This document shows, piece after piece, positions 17,771 through 27,505 of a stretch of DNA of 64,000 nt; position 1 is the stretch's first letter; each line of letters opens with the position of its first letter. A model generated the notes under the pieces. The model was not told the DNA's origin. It saw nothing but the letters and a program-made list of their open reading frames with translations, and searched no databases. Location of the stretch: NCBI RefSeq assembly GCF_017183135.1, contig NZ_JADDXW010000003.1:62001-126000 (forward strand), read 5' to 3'. This DNA is from Aurantimonas marina. Its GTDB lineage: Bacteria > Pseudomonadota > Alphaproteobacteria > Rhizobiales > Rhizobiaceae. A program made the position numbers and the translations under genes.

Positions 17771-17926
17771 TCAATCCTCCTTGAACGGAATGCGTGCGGC
17801 TTCGTCAGCCGCCTTGCGAGCCCCTGGTCTCAGGACCCAGACGACGACGGCGACGAAGACGAGCGTCAGGTAGAGGAGCCCCCAGCTGTCGGCGAAGGTG
17901 CGCATACTCTGGTATTCGAAATCCAT
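17771..17926 (-). CDS. ccoQ: cbb3 oxidase subunit CcoQ (FixQ)
   Basis: The 51-residue product has one membrane helix (WGLLYLTLVFVAVVVWVL) and a basic tail ending RIPFKED. Length, the R-x-F-ADSWG start and position between ccoO and ccoP identify CcoQ, which stabilises CcoP binding. ATG 17926 is used; upstream open frame is only overlap with ccoO. Confidence 0.92.
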   Translation of the reverse strand: MDFEYQSMRTFADSWGLLYLTLVFVAVVVWVLRPGARKAADEAARIPFKED

Positions 17927-17936
17927 CTTTCGCCCC

Positions 17937-18683
17937 TTACCGGTCGTTGAGTTCAGGCTTGTAGGCCGAGAAGTCGACCAGCGTTCCAAGCATTTGCAGG
18001 TAGGCGACGAGCGCGTCCATTTCGGTCAGCTTTTGCCGATCGCCGTCGAAATTGCTGACCACGGCCTTGGGATAGCGCTCGAGAAGCGCCGACGTGTCGG
18101 CCTCCGGGTCCGCCTGGGCGCGCAAGTCGGCCTTGGCGTTCTCGATCATCGCATCGGTGTAGGGCACGCCGACACGGCGGTTGGCGACCAGATGGCCAGC
18201 CGGATCCTCCACCACCAGTTCCTTCCGCAGGAAGGCGTAGGTCGGCATGACCGATTCCGGCACGACCGAGCGTGGATCGGTCAGGTGCTGCACCTGCCAC
18301 TCGTCCGAATAGCGGCCGCCGACGCGGGCCAGATCCGGCCCCGTTCGCTTCGACCCCCACTGGAACGGATGATCGTACATCGACTCCGCCGCCAGACTGT
18401 ACGGGCCATAGCGTTCCACCTCGTCGCGGAACGGCCGGATCATCTGGCTGTGGCAGGTGTAGCAACCCTCGCGGATATAGATGTTGCGGCCTGCCAGCTC
18501 GAGCGGGGAGTAGGGCCGTACGCCGTCCACCTTCTCGATCGTGTTCTCGAGATAGAAGAGCGGCGCGATCTCGACGACGCCGCCGACGCTGACGACGAGG
18601 AGGGACAGAACCAGCAGAAGACTGGCGTTGCGTTCGATCTTGCCGTGATGCCTGAACAGCAGTTTGTGGTGCGGAAGTGCCAT
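17937..18683 (-). CDS. ccoO: cbb3 cytochrome c oxidase subunit II (monohaem CcoO)
   Basis: The 248-residue product has an N-terminal membrane helix ([20 protein letters not shown]), the haem motif GCYTCHSQM and the conserved [18 protein letters not shown] segment. The Met ligand region is ESVMPTYAF. It carries electrons from CcoP to CcoN. It follows ccoN after 12 bases. Confidence 0.96.
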   Translation of the reverse strand: MALPHHKLLFRHHGKIERNASLLLVLSLLVVSVGGVVEIAPLFYLENTIEKVDGVRPYSPLELAGRNIYIREGCYTCHSQMIRPFRDEVERYGPYSLAAESMYDHPFQWGSKRTGPDLARVGGRYSDEWQVQHLTDPRSVVPESVMPTYAFLRKELVVEDPAGHLVANRRVGVPYTDAMIENAKADLRAQADPEADTSALLERYPKAVVSNFDGDRQKLTEMDALVAYLQMLGTLVDFSAYKPELNDR

Positions 18684-18695
18684 TGCCGCGTCTCC

Positions 18696-20336
18696 TTACT
18701 TGGCCGTCGCGAGAGCGGGCGCAGAGCCACCCATCGGGGATTCCTGGCGGATGTCGCCACGGATCGTCTTGTAGACGTTGAACGCCATGACCAGCCCGCC
18801 GGTGAGGTAGAGCAGGCCGCCCACCATGCGCAGCACGTAGTAGGGATACATGGCGGCGACGGTTTCGGCGAAGGAGTAGACCAGATATCCCTGGTCGTCG
18901 TACTCGCGCCACATCAGGCCCTGCATGATGCCCGACACCCACATCACCGCCGCGTAGACCACGATGCCGAGCGTCGCGAGCCAGAAGTGCCAGTTGACGA
19001 GGCGCATGCTGTAGAGCCGCTCGCGGTGCCAGAGTTTCGGCACGAGGTGATAGACCGCTCCGAAGGAGATCAGGCCGACCCAGCCGAGCGCGCCGGAATG
19101 CACGTGACCGATGGTCCAGTCGGTGTAGTGCGACAGCGAGTTCACCGTCTTGATCGACATCATCGGCCCTTCGAAGGTCGACATGCCGTAAAAGGCCACG
19201 GAAACGACGAGCATCCGCAGGATCGGGTCGGTGCGCAGCTTGTCCCAGGCGCCCTGCAGGGTCATCAGGCCGTTGATCATGCCACCCCATGAGGGCATCC
19301 AGAGCATGATCGAAAACACCATGCCGAGCGTCTGCGCCCAATCGGGCAGCGCGGTATAGTGCAGATGATGGGGACCGGCCCATATGTAGAGGAAGATCAG
19401 CGACCAGAAGTGGACGATCGACAACCGGTAGGAATAAACCGGGCGGTTCGCCTGTTTCGGGATGAAATAATACATCATCCCGAGGAAACCGGCGGTTAGG
19501 AAGAAGCCGACGGCGTTATGCCCGTACCACCACTGGGTCAGCGCGTCCTGCACGCCGGCGAACGCCGAATAGCTCTTGGCGCCGAGAAGCGAGACCGGCA
19601 TCGACAGTCCGTTGACGACGTGCAGCATCGCGACGGTGACGATGAAGGCCAGATAGAACCAGTTGGCGACGTAGATGTGCGGTTCCTTGCGCCTGATCAG
19701 CGTGCCGAGGAACACCGCGAGATACGCGACCCAGACGACGGTGAGCCACAGATCCACATACCATTCGGGCTCGGCGTATTCCTTGCTCTGGGTGATGCCG
19801 AGCAAATAGCCGGTCGCCGCCATGACGATGAAGAGCTGATAACCCCAGAATACGAACCAGGCGAGGTTGCCGCCCCAGAGCCGTGCCTGGGTGGTGCGCT
19901 GGACGACATAGAATGACGTTGCGATCAGCGCGTTGCCTCCAAAGGCAAACACCACCGCGGACGTGTGCAGCGGGCGAAGCCGGCCGAAATTAAGCCACGG
20001 CTCGAAGTTGAGCTCAGGCCAGGCGAGTTGGGACGCGGCGAGAACACCGACCAGGAATCCGGTGACCCCCCAGAACACGGTGGCGATGACGCCGTAGCGC
20101 ACGACCTCGTCCGCATAGCCGGCCTCGCTTGCCTTCAGCGGAATCTGTTTCGCTTCGGCAAGGGCTTGTTTGTCAACGAATTCGATACGCCGCAGCAAGA
20201 TGACAGTGGCGACGGCCAGCACGAAAAACAGCACCCAGGCATGAGCCTCGAACAGCGCATCCCTGGCGAAGGCCGCGCCGAGCAACGCCAGTAGCGCCGC
20301 CAGGCCGACCAGGATCGCCTCAACCTGATTCTTCAT
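18696..20336 (-). CDS. ccoN: cbb3 cytochrome c oxidase subunit I (CcoN)
   Basis: CcoN is the catalytic haem-copper subunit of the high-affinity terminal oxidase. The 546-residue product has about 14 membrane segments. Haem and copper ligands are recognisable in [41 protein letters not shown] and [17 protein letters not shown] 20336 (MKNQVEAIL) is chosen; two extra helices precede the usual core, as in alphaproteobacterial CcoN. The FNR box at 20434-20447 lies about 100 bases upstream. Confidence 0.96.
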   Translation of the reverse strand: MKNQVEAILVGLAALLALLGAAFARDALFEAHAWVLFFVLAVATVILLRRIEFVDKQALAEAKQIPLKASEAGYADEVVRYGVIATVFWGVTGFLVGVLAASQLAWPELNFEPWLNFGRLRPLHTSAVVFAFGGNALIATSFYVVQRTTQARLWGGNLAWFVFWGYQLFIVMAATGYLLGITQSKEYAEPEWYVDLWLTVVWVAYLAVFLGTLIRRKEPHIYVANWFYLAFIVTVAMLHVVNGLSMPVSLLGAKSYSAFAGVQDALTQWWYGHNAVGFFLTAGFLGMMYYFIPKQANRPVYSYRLSIVHFWSLIFLYIWAGPHHLHYTALPDWAQTLGMVFSIMLWMPSWGGMINGLMTLQGAWDKLRTDPILRMLVVSVAFYGMSTFEGPMMSIKTVNSLSHYTDWTIGHVHSGALGWVGLISFGAVYHLVPKLWHRERLYSMRLVNWHFWLATLGIVVYAAVMWVSGIMQGLMWREYDDQGYLVYSFAETVAAMYPYYVLRMVGGLLYLTGGLVMAFNVYKTIRGDIRQESPMGGSAPALATAK

Positions 20337-20433
20337 GACCAATGTTCTCCAATATCCCTCACGGCGCAACGAAACCCGGCCGATTGCGCAGCGACGCCCG
20401 CTCGCTCTTTGCCAGCGTCCAAAAGCCTTCGCT

Positions 20434-20447
20434 TTGACCTGGATCAA
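20434..20447. promoter_or_regulatory. FNR-type box between ccoN and the hemerythrin/hemN operon
   Basis: TTGACCTGGATCAA fits the FnrL/FixK dyad with one difference from the TTGAT-N4-ATCAA consensus. It sits in the divergent promoter of ccoNOQP and of the hemerythrin-hemN pair. The distance to the hemerythrin ATG (20511) is consistent with activation. Confidence 0.85.
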
Positions 20448-20510
20448 GGAGACTGGCAGCCGCCGACCTCTATGAATGGTCCGGACGATGACCGCCGCCG
20501 GAGTCGAGAC

Positions 20511-21044
20511 ATGCGATCCAGAGCACAAGCCAGACGCGCGATCGGGCGTGGAGCCGCCTCATTGCGGTCGGTCGGTGCCGGCGCTTTCGTGGGCGGCGAG
20601 AGCCTCGTCGGCCGGCTCAACGGTCATTTCCGGGTTCTTTCGGACCTGTGCGACCGCCTGGAGGAGATCGCCGACCGCCTCCCCGACAATGTGAATCGGC
20701 AGGACGCGCTGCATGTCGCGCGAAGTGTATGCCCGACCGTGCGCCGCGCGCATGATTTTGAGGAAACTCTTCTTTTCCCACTGCTGAAATCGTGCTTTGC
20801 CAAGGACACCGCCATCGGCGAAGCGCTGAACAACCTTCATTTCGAGCATTGGGAAGACGAGATGTTTGCCGAGGAATTGGCGGAGGGGCTCGTCAGCTTC
20901 GTCAGTGGTCTCGAGCCGCGCAACCCGGAGGCCCTCGGCTATATGCTGCGTGGATTTTTCGGAGGCATGCGGCGCCACATCACCTTCGAGAGGGCACACA
21001 TCGTTCCGCTTGTGCAACAGATCGAAGGGAGCGGCCATGCGTGA
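20511..21044 (+). CDS. hemerythrin HHE domain protein
   Basis: The 177-residue product contains a helical hemerythrin-like domain: His in [15 protein letters not shown], His-Asp-Phe-Glu in [13 protein letters not shown], His and Glu in [18 protein letters not shown], and a final [12 protein letters not shown]. These would bind a di-iron centre that reacts with oxygen or nitric oxide. ATG 20511 has GGAG seven bases upstream; the frame is open to 20409 but that would overlap the FNR box. It overlaps hemN by eight bases, so the two are coupled. A role in oxygen/NO protection or iron supply under low oxygen is inference. Confidence 0.82.
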   Translation: MRSRAQARRAIGRGAASLRSVGAGAFVGGESLVGRLNGHFRVLSDLCDRLEEIADRLPDNVNRQDALHVARSVCPTVRRAHDFEETLLFPLLKSCFAKDTAIGEALNNLHFEHWEDEMFAEELAEGLVSFVSGLEPRNPEALGYMLRGFFGGMRRHITFERAHIVPLVQQIEGSGHA

Positions 21045-22392
21045 TTCGGCAACGATCCTGGCCCGCCACAGCGAGCCCGTTCCCCGCTATACGAGCTATC
21101 CGACAGCGCCGCATTTCCAATCGGATCTCGGCGCGGGCTTGCTGCCCACGATGCTGGCCGGGATTACCGGCGACAAGCGCGTTTCACTGTACATCCACGT
21201 TCCCTACTGCGACCGGCTGTGCTGGTTCTGCGGCTGCCACACCAAACATACTCGCCAGTACGCACCAGTGGCCGATTATGTGGATTCGCTGCTGCGCGAG
21301 ATCGCGCTGGTCTCGCGAGCGGTCGGCTTTCCCGCACCGGTGGCGCAGCTCCATTTCGGCGGCGGCTCCCCCAGTCTGATGCGCTCCGGCGACTTTCAAC
21401 GCCTGTCCGATGCGCTTCGCGAGGCCTTTACGATCGACCAGGCGAGTGAAATCAGCGTCGAGATCGACCCGTCCGATGTCACGGACGATACGCTGGACGG
21501 TCTCAAGGCGCTGGGCATGACGCGAGCCAGCATCGGCGTTCAGGATTTCGATCCCGCCGTGCAGACCGCCATCAACCGACCGCAGAGCTTCGAACTGACC
21601 CGTGACGTCGTCGCCAGCCTGCGTTCGATCGGCATCGACTCGTTGAATATCGACGCCCTATACGGCCTGCCGTTGCAGACCGAACAGCGGCTTGCGACAA
21701 CCTTGGATAAGGTCGTCGATCTCGCACCGGACCGCATCGCGCTGTTCGGTTATGCCCACATGCCGTGGCTGAAGAAGCACCAGACGATGATCCGGGACGA
21801 GGACCTGCCAGATCAGGGGGAGCGATTCGGCCAGGCGCGCCTCGCCGAGGCGGCACTGGTCGCGGCCGGCTACGCGGCGATCGGCATCGATCACTTCGCG
21901 CTGCCCCACGACACGCTCGCCGAAGCCGCGCGGACGGGCAGGCTGCATCGCAATTTCCAGGGCTACACAACAGATGCCTGCGAGACGCTGATCGGGCTCG
22001 GCGCCTCTTCGATCGGCCGGTTTCGCGACGGCTATGTGCAGAACATCGTTCCGACTGCAACCTATCGCGCCGCACTGGAAGCCGGCCTCCTTCCCGTCGG
22101 ACGCGGCTACCGGCTGAGCGATGATGATCGCATCCGCGCTCATCTGATCGAACGGCTGATGTGCGACTTCACGGTCTCGTTTGCGGATATGGAAGCGCGA
22201 TTCGGCGCCGCGGCCGCGCCCTATATCGCGGAAGCTCGCCAGATCGCCGCGAGCGACGCCGACCGGCTCTGCCGCGTCGAGGCCGACCGCTTCGTCATCC
22301 CGGACGACGCCCGGCCATTCACACGCATCGTCGCGGCCCGGTTCGACGCGCATCTGCAGACATCGGCATTCCGGTATTCCAAGGCGGTGTGA
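21037..22392 (+). CDS. hemN: oxygen-independent coproporphyrinogen III oxidase
   Basis: HemN is a radical-SAM enzyme converting coproporphyrinogen III to protoporphyrinogen IX without oxygen. The 451-residue product carries the cluster motif CDRLCWFCGC (CX3CX2C), preceded by SLYIHVPY, and the RYTSYPTAPHF start and the C-terminal HemN domain are typical. ATG 21037 follows GAAGGGA by six bases. It gives haem for the cbb3 oxidase when oxygen is scarce. Expression is probably driven from the FNR box upstream of the hemerythrin gene. Confidence 0.94.
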   Translation: MRDSATILARHSEPVPRYTSYPTAPHFQSDLGAGLLPTMLAGITGDKRVSLYIHVPYCDRLCWFCGCHTKHTRQYAPVADYVDSLLREIALVSRAVGFPAPVAQLHFGGGSPSLMRSGDFQRLSDALREAFTIDQASEISVEIDPSDVTDDTLDGLKALGMTRASIGVQDFDPAVQTAINRPQSFELTRDVVASLRSIGIDSLNIDALYGLPLQTEQRLATTLDKVVDLAPDRIALFGYAHMPWLKKHQTMIRDEDLPDQGERFGQARLAEAALVAAGYAAIGIDHFALPHDTLAEAARTGRLHRNFQGYTTDACETLIGLGASSIGRFRDGYVQNIVPTATYRAALEAGLLPVGRGYRLSDDDRIRAHLIERLMCDFTVSFADMEARFGAAAAPYIAEARQIAASDADRLCRVEADRFVIPDDARPFTRIVAARFDAHLQTSAFRYSKAV

Positions 22393-22425
22393 AGCGGGCG
22401 ACCTGACCGGCCGAGACGCCGACCC

Positions 22426-23187
22426 TCAGCGGTCGACTTCGCAGCAATCCCGCAACCGGCGCAGATCGGGCACGGTGATGGTCCTGTTGTGCTCGACGAC
22501 GATCGTGCCGGCCTTTCGCAGCTTGGTGATCTGGCGGCTGACCGTCTCGATGGTGAGACCGAGGAAATCGGCGATGTCGGCACGCTTGAGCGGCAATTCG
22601 AAGCAGATGGGACCGTCCTTGGCCTTATGCTCAGGGTCGATATGGGATGCGATCAGGTACAGGAAGCTTGCGACCTTCTCCGTCGCGGACTTGCGGCCGA
22701 GCGTCAGAAGCCAGTCGCGGGCCTCATCGAGTTCCTTCAGAGCCTGTTCGTGCAGCTTGTGCCCGAGTTCCGGCGATCCGTCGATCATGTCTTCGATCAC
22801 GCTCTTGGGAAACGAACAGAGGGTCACGTCCGTCGCCGCTTCGGCCGAGACGTCGCTTCGGCTCTTGAAGGGGCGGCCCAGAAAATCGGGCGCGAACTGT
22901 AATCCGACGATCTGCTGCCGTCCGTCGGCCATCAGCCGCGTCAATTTCACGACCCCGCTCAAGATGTTGGAATAGCGGCGAACGTCGTCTCCGGTCGCAG
23001 TGAGTTCCTCGTCGCTGCCATAGGCATGTTTGGACGTATGCTTGCTGAGCTTGACCAGTTGATCCGGCTTGAGCGCGCCGCAGACGCCGCGATGGCGGGC
23101 CTCGCAGGCGCGGCAGAGCGCCGGGACCTCGGAATTGTGAATGTCCTGCCGCTCAACTCGGGAGGTCTGGGCCATCGTTTTTGTCAT
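22426..23187 (-). CDS. fnrL: FNR-family oxygen-sensing regulator FnrL
   Basis: The Crp/Fnr-type product carries a cysteine cluster LCRACEARHRGVCG near the N-terminus and a further Cys in VTLCSFP, the ligands expected for an oxygen-labile 4Fe-4S cluster. The C-terminal HTH has ETVSRQITKLRK, with the E..SR residues that read TTGAY-N4-RTCAA. It is the likely regulator of the two boxes in the cco cluster. Start is placed at ATG 23187 (254 codons incl. stop); ATG 23175 is an alternative and a longer frame to 23274 has no support. It converges with hemN. Confidence 0.93.
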   Translation of the reverse strand: MTKTMAQTSRVERQDIHNSEVPALCRACEARHRGVCGALKPDQLVKLSKHTSKHAYGSDEELTATGDDVRRYSNILSGVVKLTRLMADGRQQIVGLQFAPDFLGRPFKSRSDVSAEAATDVTLCSFPKSVIEDMIDGSPELGHKLHEQALKELDEARDWLLTLGRKSATEKVASFLYLIASHIDPEHKAKDGPICFELPLKRADIADFLGLTIETVSRQITKLRKAGTIVVEHNRTITVPDLRRLRDCCEVDR

Positions 23188-23251
23188 CCGCGCTGTTCCC
23201 CCCAGCGCAGTGTTAAAGAAGATGGGCGGCCGATTCAAACCCTGTTTGACG

Positions 23252-23374
23252 TCAGCAGGCCTGCCAACCGGCATCGACCGGAATTACGGCTCCATGAACG
23301 TATCGCGCCGCCTGCGAGGCGAGGAACACCGCCGCTCCGCCGGTGTCGGACGGCGCGCCCCAGCGCCCCGCCGA
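23252..23374 (-). pseudogene. kduD: 3' remnant of kduD (2-deoxy-D-gluconate 3-dehydrogenase family SDR)
   Basis: On the minus strand the frame ending at TGA 23252-23254 reads [20 protein letters not shown] and then [18 protein letters not shown]. This is the conserved C-terminus of KduD-type short-chain dehydrogenases. The homology stops at about 23374; beyond it the frame has no SDR character, so roughly five sixths of the gene (catalytic Ser-Tyr-Lys included) is missing. The break coincides with the start of the opposite-strand kdgK remnant. The fragment cannot be functional. Confidence 0.75.
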
Positions 23375-23375
23375 A

Positions 23376-23741
23376 ATGCACCGCGCGATCGAAGCGGCGG
23401 CCAGCGCCGCGACCATCTGCCTGCCGAGCTTTCCGGACGTGGAAGCCGCCTTCGACGACGCTTCGCCGGCCGCGACGGCGGAGCGCTATCTCGGGCTCGG
23501 TGCCGGCGAAGTCGTGGTCAAGGACGGTCGCGATCCGGCTCTCGTCGCCTATGCCGACAAACGCCAGGACGTCGCCGCCGAAACGGTCACACAGCCACTC
23601 GATACGACCGGCGCCGGCGACAGCTTCAGCGCGGCCTATCTCGCCGCCCGCCTCAGCGGTCTGCCGCCGGTCGAGGCCGCGCGCAAGGGCCATGCGCTGG
23701 CCGCGCAGGTCGTACGGCACTACGGCGCCTTGATGCGATAG
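23376..23741 (+). pseudogene. kdgK: 3' remnant of a PfkB-family sugar kinase (2-keto-3-deoxygluconate kinase type)
   Basis: The frame starting [20 protein letters not shown] covers only the C-terminal third of a PfkB/KdgK kinase. The catalytic motif DTTGAGDSFSAAYLAA is intact, but the N-terminal sugar-binding two thirds are absent. Upstream of 23376 the sequence is the opposite-strand kduD remnant, so the gene lost its 5' part and promoter. An in-frame ATG makes a 121-residue product possible, but it would lack the substrate-binding part. Confidence 0.72.
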
Positions 23742-23913
23742 CGGTTGGCGAGGCTGGCGAATTCCCTCTCGCCGGACTTTCTGCGACGCGGAAGAAATTC
23801 GGCCGTTGCGGTTCATGTTGCGGGCTGCTGCCTATATGGTCTTCGATCAGGAAGTTCCGCCCGAGGGTCATTTTTCAGACTGGCGGCGCGTGACGTGACG
23901 GTTCGGAGGCACA

Positions 23914-25689
23914 ATGTGCGGCATCTGCGGTGAAATCCGGTTCGACGGGCAAAAGGCCTCGGCCGAGCGGCTTCAGCGCATGGGCGACTGCCTGGCTCCG
24001 CGCGGCCCGGACGGCTCCGGACAGGTGATGCGCGGCCGGGTCGGCCTGGGCCACCGGCGGTTGAAGATCATCGATCTGTCCGACAAGGCCGAGCAACCGA
24101 TGGTCGATTCGGAACTCGGGCTGACGATCGCCTTCAACGGCTGCATCTACAATTATCCTGAGCTACGCAAGGAGCTTGAAGGCAAGGGCTATCGCTTCTT
24201 CTCGCATGGCGACACGGAGGTCATCCTCAAGGCCTATCACGCCTGGGGGCGCGATTGCGTCAAGCACTTCCACGGCATGTTCGCCTTCGCCATCCACGAG
24301 CGCGATAGCGGCCGGGTTCTGCTCGCCCGCGACCGCTTCGGCATCAAGCCGCTCTATCTGTCGCAGAACGCCGAACGCCTCTATCTCGCCTCCTCACTAC
24401 CGGCGATCCTGAAGACCGGCGACGTCGATACGTCGATCGACCGCGAGGCGCTGCACCACTACATGACGTTCCACGCCGTGGTGCCGCCGCCCCTGACCAT
24501 CGTTAAGGGCGTGCGCAAGCTCCCCCCGGCGACGACCCGGCTGATCGAGGCGGACGGCAGCTTCGACGACGATATGTACTGGGCGCCCGAATTCGGACCG
24601 CGCCCCGGCGACGACAAGTTGTCCTCCGACGACTGGCGCGACATGGTGCTGGAATCGCTCAAGACCGCGGTCGCCCGCCGCATGGTCGCCGACGTTCCGG
24701 TCGGGGTGCTCCTGTCGGGCGGCGTCGATTCCTCGCTGATCGTCGGGCTTCTCGCCGAGGCCGGGCAGAAGGACCTCAACACCTTCTCGATCGGCTTCGA
24801 GGACGCCAATGGCGAGGTCGGCAACGAGTTCGAATTCTCCGACCTGATCGCCAATCACTACGGCACCGAGCACCACAAGATCTTCGTGCCCGGCTCGGAA
24901 CTGATGGAGCATCTGCCCGGCACCATCGCGGCGATGTCGGAACCGATGGTCTCCTACGACAATGTCGGCTTCTACCTCCTGTCGCGCGAGGTCTCCAAGC
25001 ACATCAAGGTGGTCCAGTCCGGCCAGGGTGCCGACGAAATCTTCGGCGGCTATCACTGGTATCCGCCGATGGTCGGCGCCAATGATTCGCTCGCCGCCTA
25101 CAGCCATGCCTTCTTCGACCGCTCGCATGAGCGGCTGCTGAGCCACATTTCGCCGGAATGGCACACCGAAACTGACGTCAGCCGCGAATTCGTCGAACGG
25201 CATTTCGCCATGCCGGGCGCGGAAAACCCCGTCGACAAGGCGCTGAGAATCGACGCCCACGTCATGCTGGTCGACGATCCGGTCAAGCGGGTCGACAACA
25301 TGACCATGGCCTGGGGATTGGAAGCGCGGGTGCCCTTCCTCGACCACGAACTGGTGGAACTCGCGGCGCGCGTTCCGGCGGCGGAGAAGCTGAAACAGGA
25401 CGGCAAGGGCGTCCTCAAGGAAGTCGCCCGTCAGGTCGTCCCGTCCGCTGTGATCGACCGCAAGAAGGGCTATTTCCCGGTTCCCCAGCTCAAATACATC
25501 TCCGGGCCCTATCTCGACATGGTACGCGACACGCTGACATCCGAAAGCGCCAAGTCGCGCGGCTTGTTCCGCGGCGACTATCTCGAGACGCTGTTCGCCG
25601 ATCCGGCGGCCCACATCACGCCGCTACGCGGCTCGGAACTCTGGCAGGTCGCGCTTCTCGAATTGTGGCTCCAGCAGCAAGGGATCTAG
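23914..25689 (+). CDS. asnO: N-acetylglutaminylglutamine amidotransferase (asparagine synthase-like)
   Basis: This makes the terminal amide of the osmolyte N-acetylglutaminylglutamine amide. The 591-residue product starts MCGICGE, so Cys2 is the glutaminase nucleophile of a class II amidotransferase. The synthetase domain has the PP-loop LLSGGVDSSLIVG and a QGADEIFGGYHWYP segment. It differs from ordinary asparagine synthetase B by its partner genes: ngg starts eight bases later and an M42 peptidase follows. In Sinorhizobium meliloti the asnO-ngg pair is known to make this dipeptide under salt stress. Confidence 0.93.
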   Translation: MCGICGEIRFDGQKASAERLQRMGDCLAPRGPDGSGQVMRGRVGLGHRRLKIIDLSDKAEQPMVDSELGLTIAFNGCIYNYPELRKELEGKGYRFFSHGDTEVILKAYHAWGRDCVKHFHGMFAFAIHERDSGRVLLARDRFGIKPLYLSQNAERLYLASSLPAILKTGDVDTSIDREALHHYMTFHAVVPPPLTIVKGVRKLPPATTRLIEADGSFDDDMYWAPEFGPRPGDDKLSSDDWRDMVLESLKTAVARRMVADVPVGVLLSGGVDSSLIVGLLAEAGQKDLNTFSIGFEDANGEVGNEFEFSDLIANHYGTEHHKIFVPGSELMEHLPGTIAAMSEPMVSYDNVGFYLLSREVSKHIKVVQSGQGADEIFGGYHWYPPMVGANDSLAAYSHAFFDRSHERLLSHISPEWHTETDVSREFVERHFAMPGAENPVDKALRIDAHVMLVDDPVKRVDNMTMAWGLEARVPFLDHELVELAARVPAAEKLKQDGKGVLKEVARQVVPSAVIDRKKGYFPVPQLKYISGPYLDMVRDTLTSESAKSRGLFRGDYLETLFADPAAHITPLRGSELWQVALLELWLQQQGI

Positions 25690-25696
25690 CGCCGCG

Positions 25697-27505
25697 ATGG
25701 CAGACCACCGGCCCAGGACCCAGCCCAATATCGACCACCGCCTGAGGCGGATGCGGACCGATGGCATCAAGGCGCCGATCGGCAAGCACGATCCAAATGT
25801 GCCCGCGGCCGAGAAAAATGCCTATCTCGATTGCGGCTGGGGACGGCTGGTCTTCGCCCAGACCTTCGAGGACCCGACGGAACTGGTGCGCAGCCTGCGC
25901 GAGGAAGGTCCCGACCGCCGCGATATCGCGTTCTACGCGCGCGACCCGCATGTGCTTTTGAGCCACGCGCCCCAGGAGCTGTTCCTCGACCCCTCGCACA
26001 CCTACCGGCTGGACCTGTCGACCTATCGCAGCGATCCGCGCCGGCCGCGCGGCTATTTCATCCGCCGCCTGTCCTCCGAGCAGGACGCCACCGAGGTCAA
26101 CCGCATCTACCAGAGCCGCGGCATGGTGCAGGTGCATCCGTCCTTCTTCTGGTCCAACCGCGACAACAGGGCGCTGACCTATTTCGTCGCCGAGGACGAA
26201 ACCACCGGCGCCATCCTCGGTACCGTGACGGGCGTCCACAACCGGCGCGCCTTTGCCGACCCGGAGAATGGTTCCTCGCTCTGGTGCCTCGCGGTCGACC
26301 CCCAGGCAACGCATCCGGGTATCGGTGAGGCGCTAGTGCGCCGGCTGGCCGAGCATTTCCAGGCACGCGGCTGTGCGTTCATGGATCTCTCGGTCATGCA
26401 TGACAACGAGCTGGCGATCGGGCTCTATGAGAAGCTCGGCTTCTACAGGGTTCCGTATTTTGCCGTGAAGCGCAAGAACGAGATCAACGAGAAGCTGTTC
26501 ACCGGCCCAGGCGCCGATTACGACAGCCTGAACCCTTACGCCCGCATCATCGTGGACGAGGCGCGGCGGCGGGGCATCCATACCGAAGTAACGGACGCGG
26601 CCGGAGGCTTTTTCCGTCTGACCCAGGGCGGCCGCACCATCCATTGCCGCGAGAGCCTGTCAGAACTGACGTCTGCCATCGCGATGTCGATCTGCGACGA
26701 CAAATCGGTGACCCGCCGCATGGTCGAGGCCGCCGGCGTCGCGGTACCCGATCAGATCGATGCCGACGGCGACAACAAGGCGCTCGCGGCCTTCATCGCT
26801 CGGCACGGACAGATCGTCGTCAAGCCGGCGCGGGGCGAACAAGGACGCGGCATCGCCGTCGGAATCGAAACCGTCGAGGACGCTGAGCGCGCGATCACGG
26901 TGGCGCGCGAGCAATCGGAACGGGTGCTGCTGGAATCGTGCTTCGACGGCCACGACCTCCGGCTGATCGTCATCGACTATCGCCTGGTCGCCGCCGCCCT
27001 GCGCAAGCCGCCGCAGGTCACCGGCGACGGCCGCTCCAGCGTCCGCGAACTGATCGAACATCTGTCCCGGCGCCGGGCGGCTGCGACAGCCGGCGAAAGC
27101 CGGGTGCCGCTCGACGCCGAGACCGAGCGCTGCATTAAGAATACAGGTCATGCCCTGGACGACGTCCTGGCGAAGGGCGAGCGCATCGCCGTGCGCAAGA
27201 CCGCGAATCTTCACACCGGCGGCACCATCCACGACGTGACCGGCGAAGTGCATCCGGTTCTCGTCGAGGCAGCGATCGCCGCCGCCCGGGCGATCGAGAT
27301 TCCGGTGACGGGCATCGATCTGATGATCAAGGCGCCGCAATTGCCGGACTATGTCTTCATCGAAGCGAACGAACGGCCGGGGTTGGCCAATCACGAGCCG
27401 CAACCGACGGCCGAGCGCTTCATCGATCTCTTGTTTCCGCTGTCAATTCCGTTTTCAGTGCGCGCCGCCAGAACGCGTAAACATAAATCCAGGAAGGACG
27501 GCTAG
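25697..27505 (+). CDS. ngg: N-acetylglutaminylglutamine synthetase (GNAT plus ATP-grasp fusion)
   Basis: The 602-residue product has an N-terminal region, a GNAT acetyltransferase domain at about residues 115-270 (with CLAVDPQATHPGIGEALVRR) and a C-terminal ATP-grasp ligase (IVVKPARGEQGRGIAVGIE, VLLESCFDGHDLR and FIEANERPGL). It acetylates glutamine and joins it to a second glutamine. The next gene starts right after its stop (GTG following TAG), so the operon is tightly packed. Confidence 0.93.
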   Translation: MADHRPRTQPNIDHRLRRMRTDGIKAPIGKHDPNVPAAEKNAYLDCGWGRLVFAQTFEDPTELVRSLREEGPDRRDIAFYARDPHVLLSHAPQELFLDPSHTYRLDLSTYRSDPRRPRGYFIRRLSSEQDATEVNRIYQSRGMVQVHPSFFWSNRDNRALTYFVAEDETTGAILGTVTGVHNRRAFADPENGSSLWCLAVDPQATHPGIGEALVRRLAEHFQARGCAFMDLSVMHDNELAIGLYEKLGFYRVPYFAVKRKNEINEKLFTGPGADYDSLNPYARIIVDEARRRGIHTEVTDAAGGFFRLTQGGRTIHCRESLSELTSAIAMSICDDKSVTRRMVEAAGVAVPDQIDADGDNKALAAFIARHGQIVVKPARGEQGRGIAVGIETVEDAERAITVAREQSERVLLESCFDGHDLRLIVIDYRLVAAALRKPPQVTGDGRSSVRELIEHLSRRRAAATAGESRVPLDAETERCIKNTGHALDDVLAKGERIAVRKTANLHTGGTIHDVTGEVHPVLVEAAIAAARAIEIPVTGIDLMIKAPQLPDYVFIEANERPGLANHEPQPTAERFIDLLFPLSIPFSVRAARTRKHKSRKDG

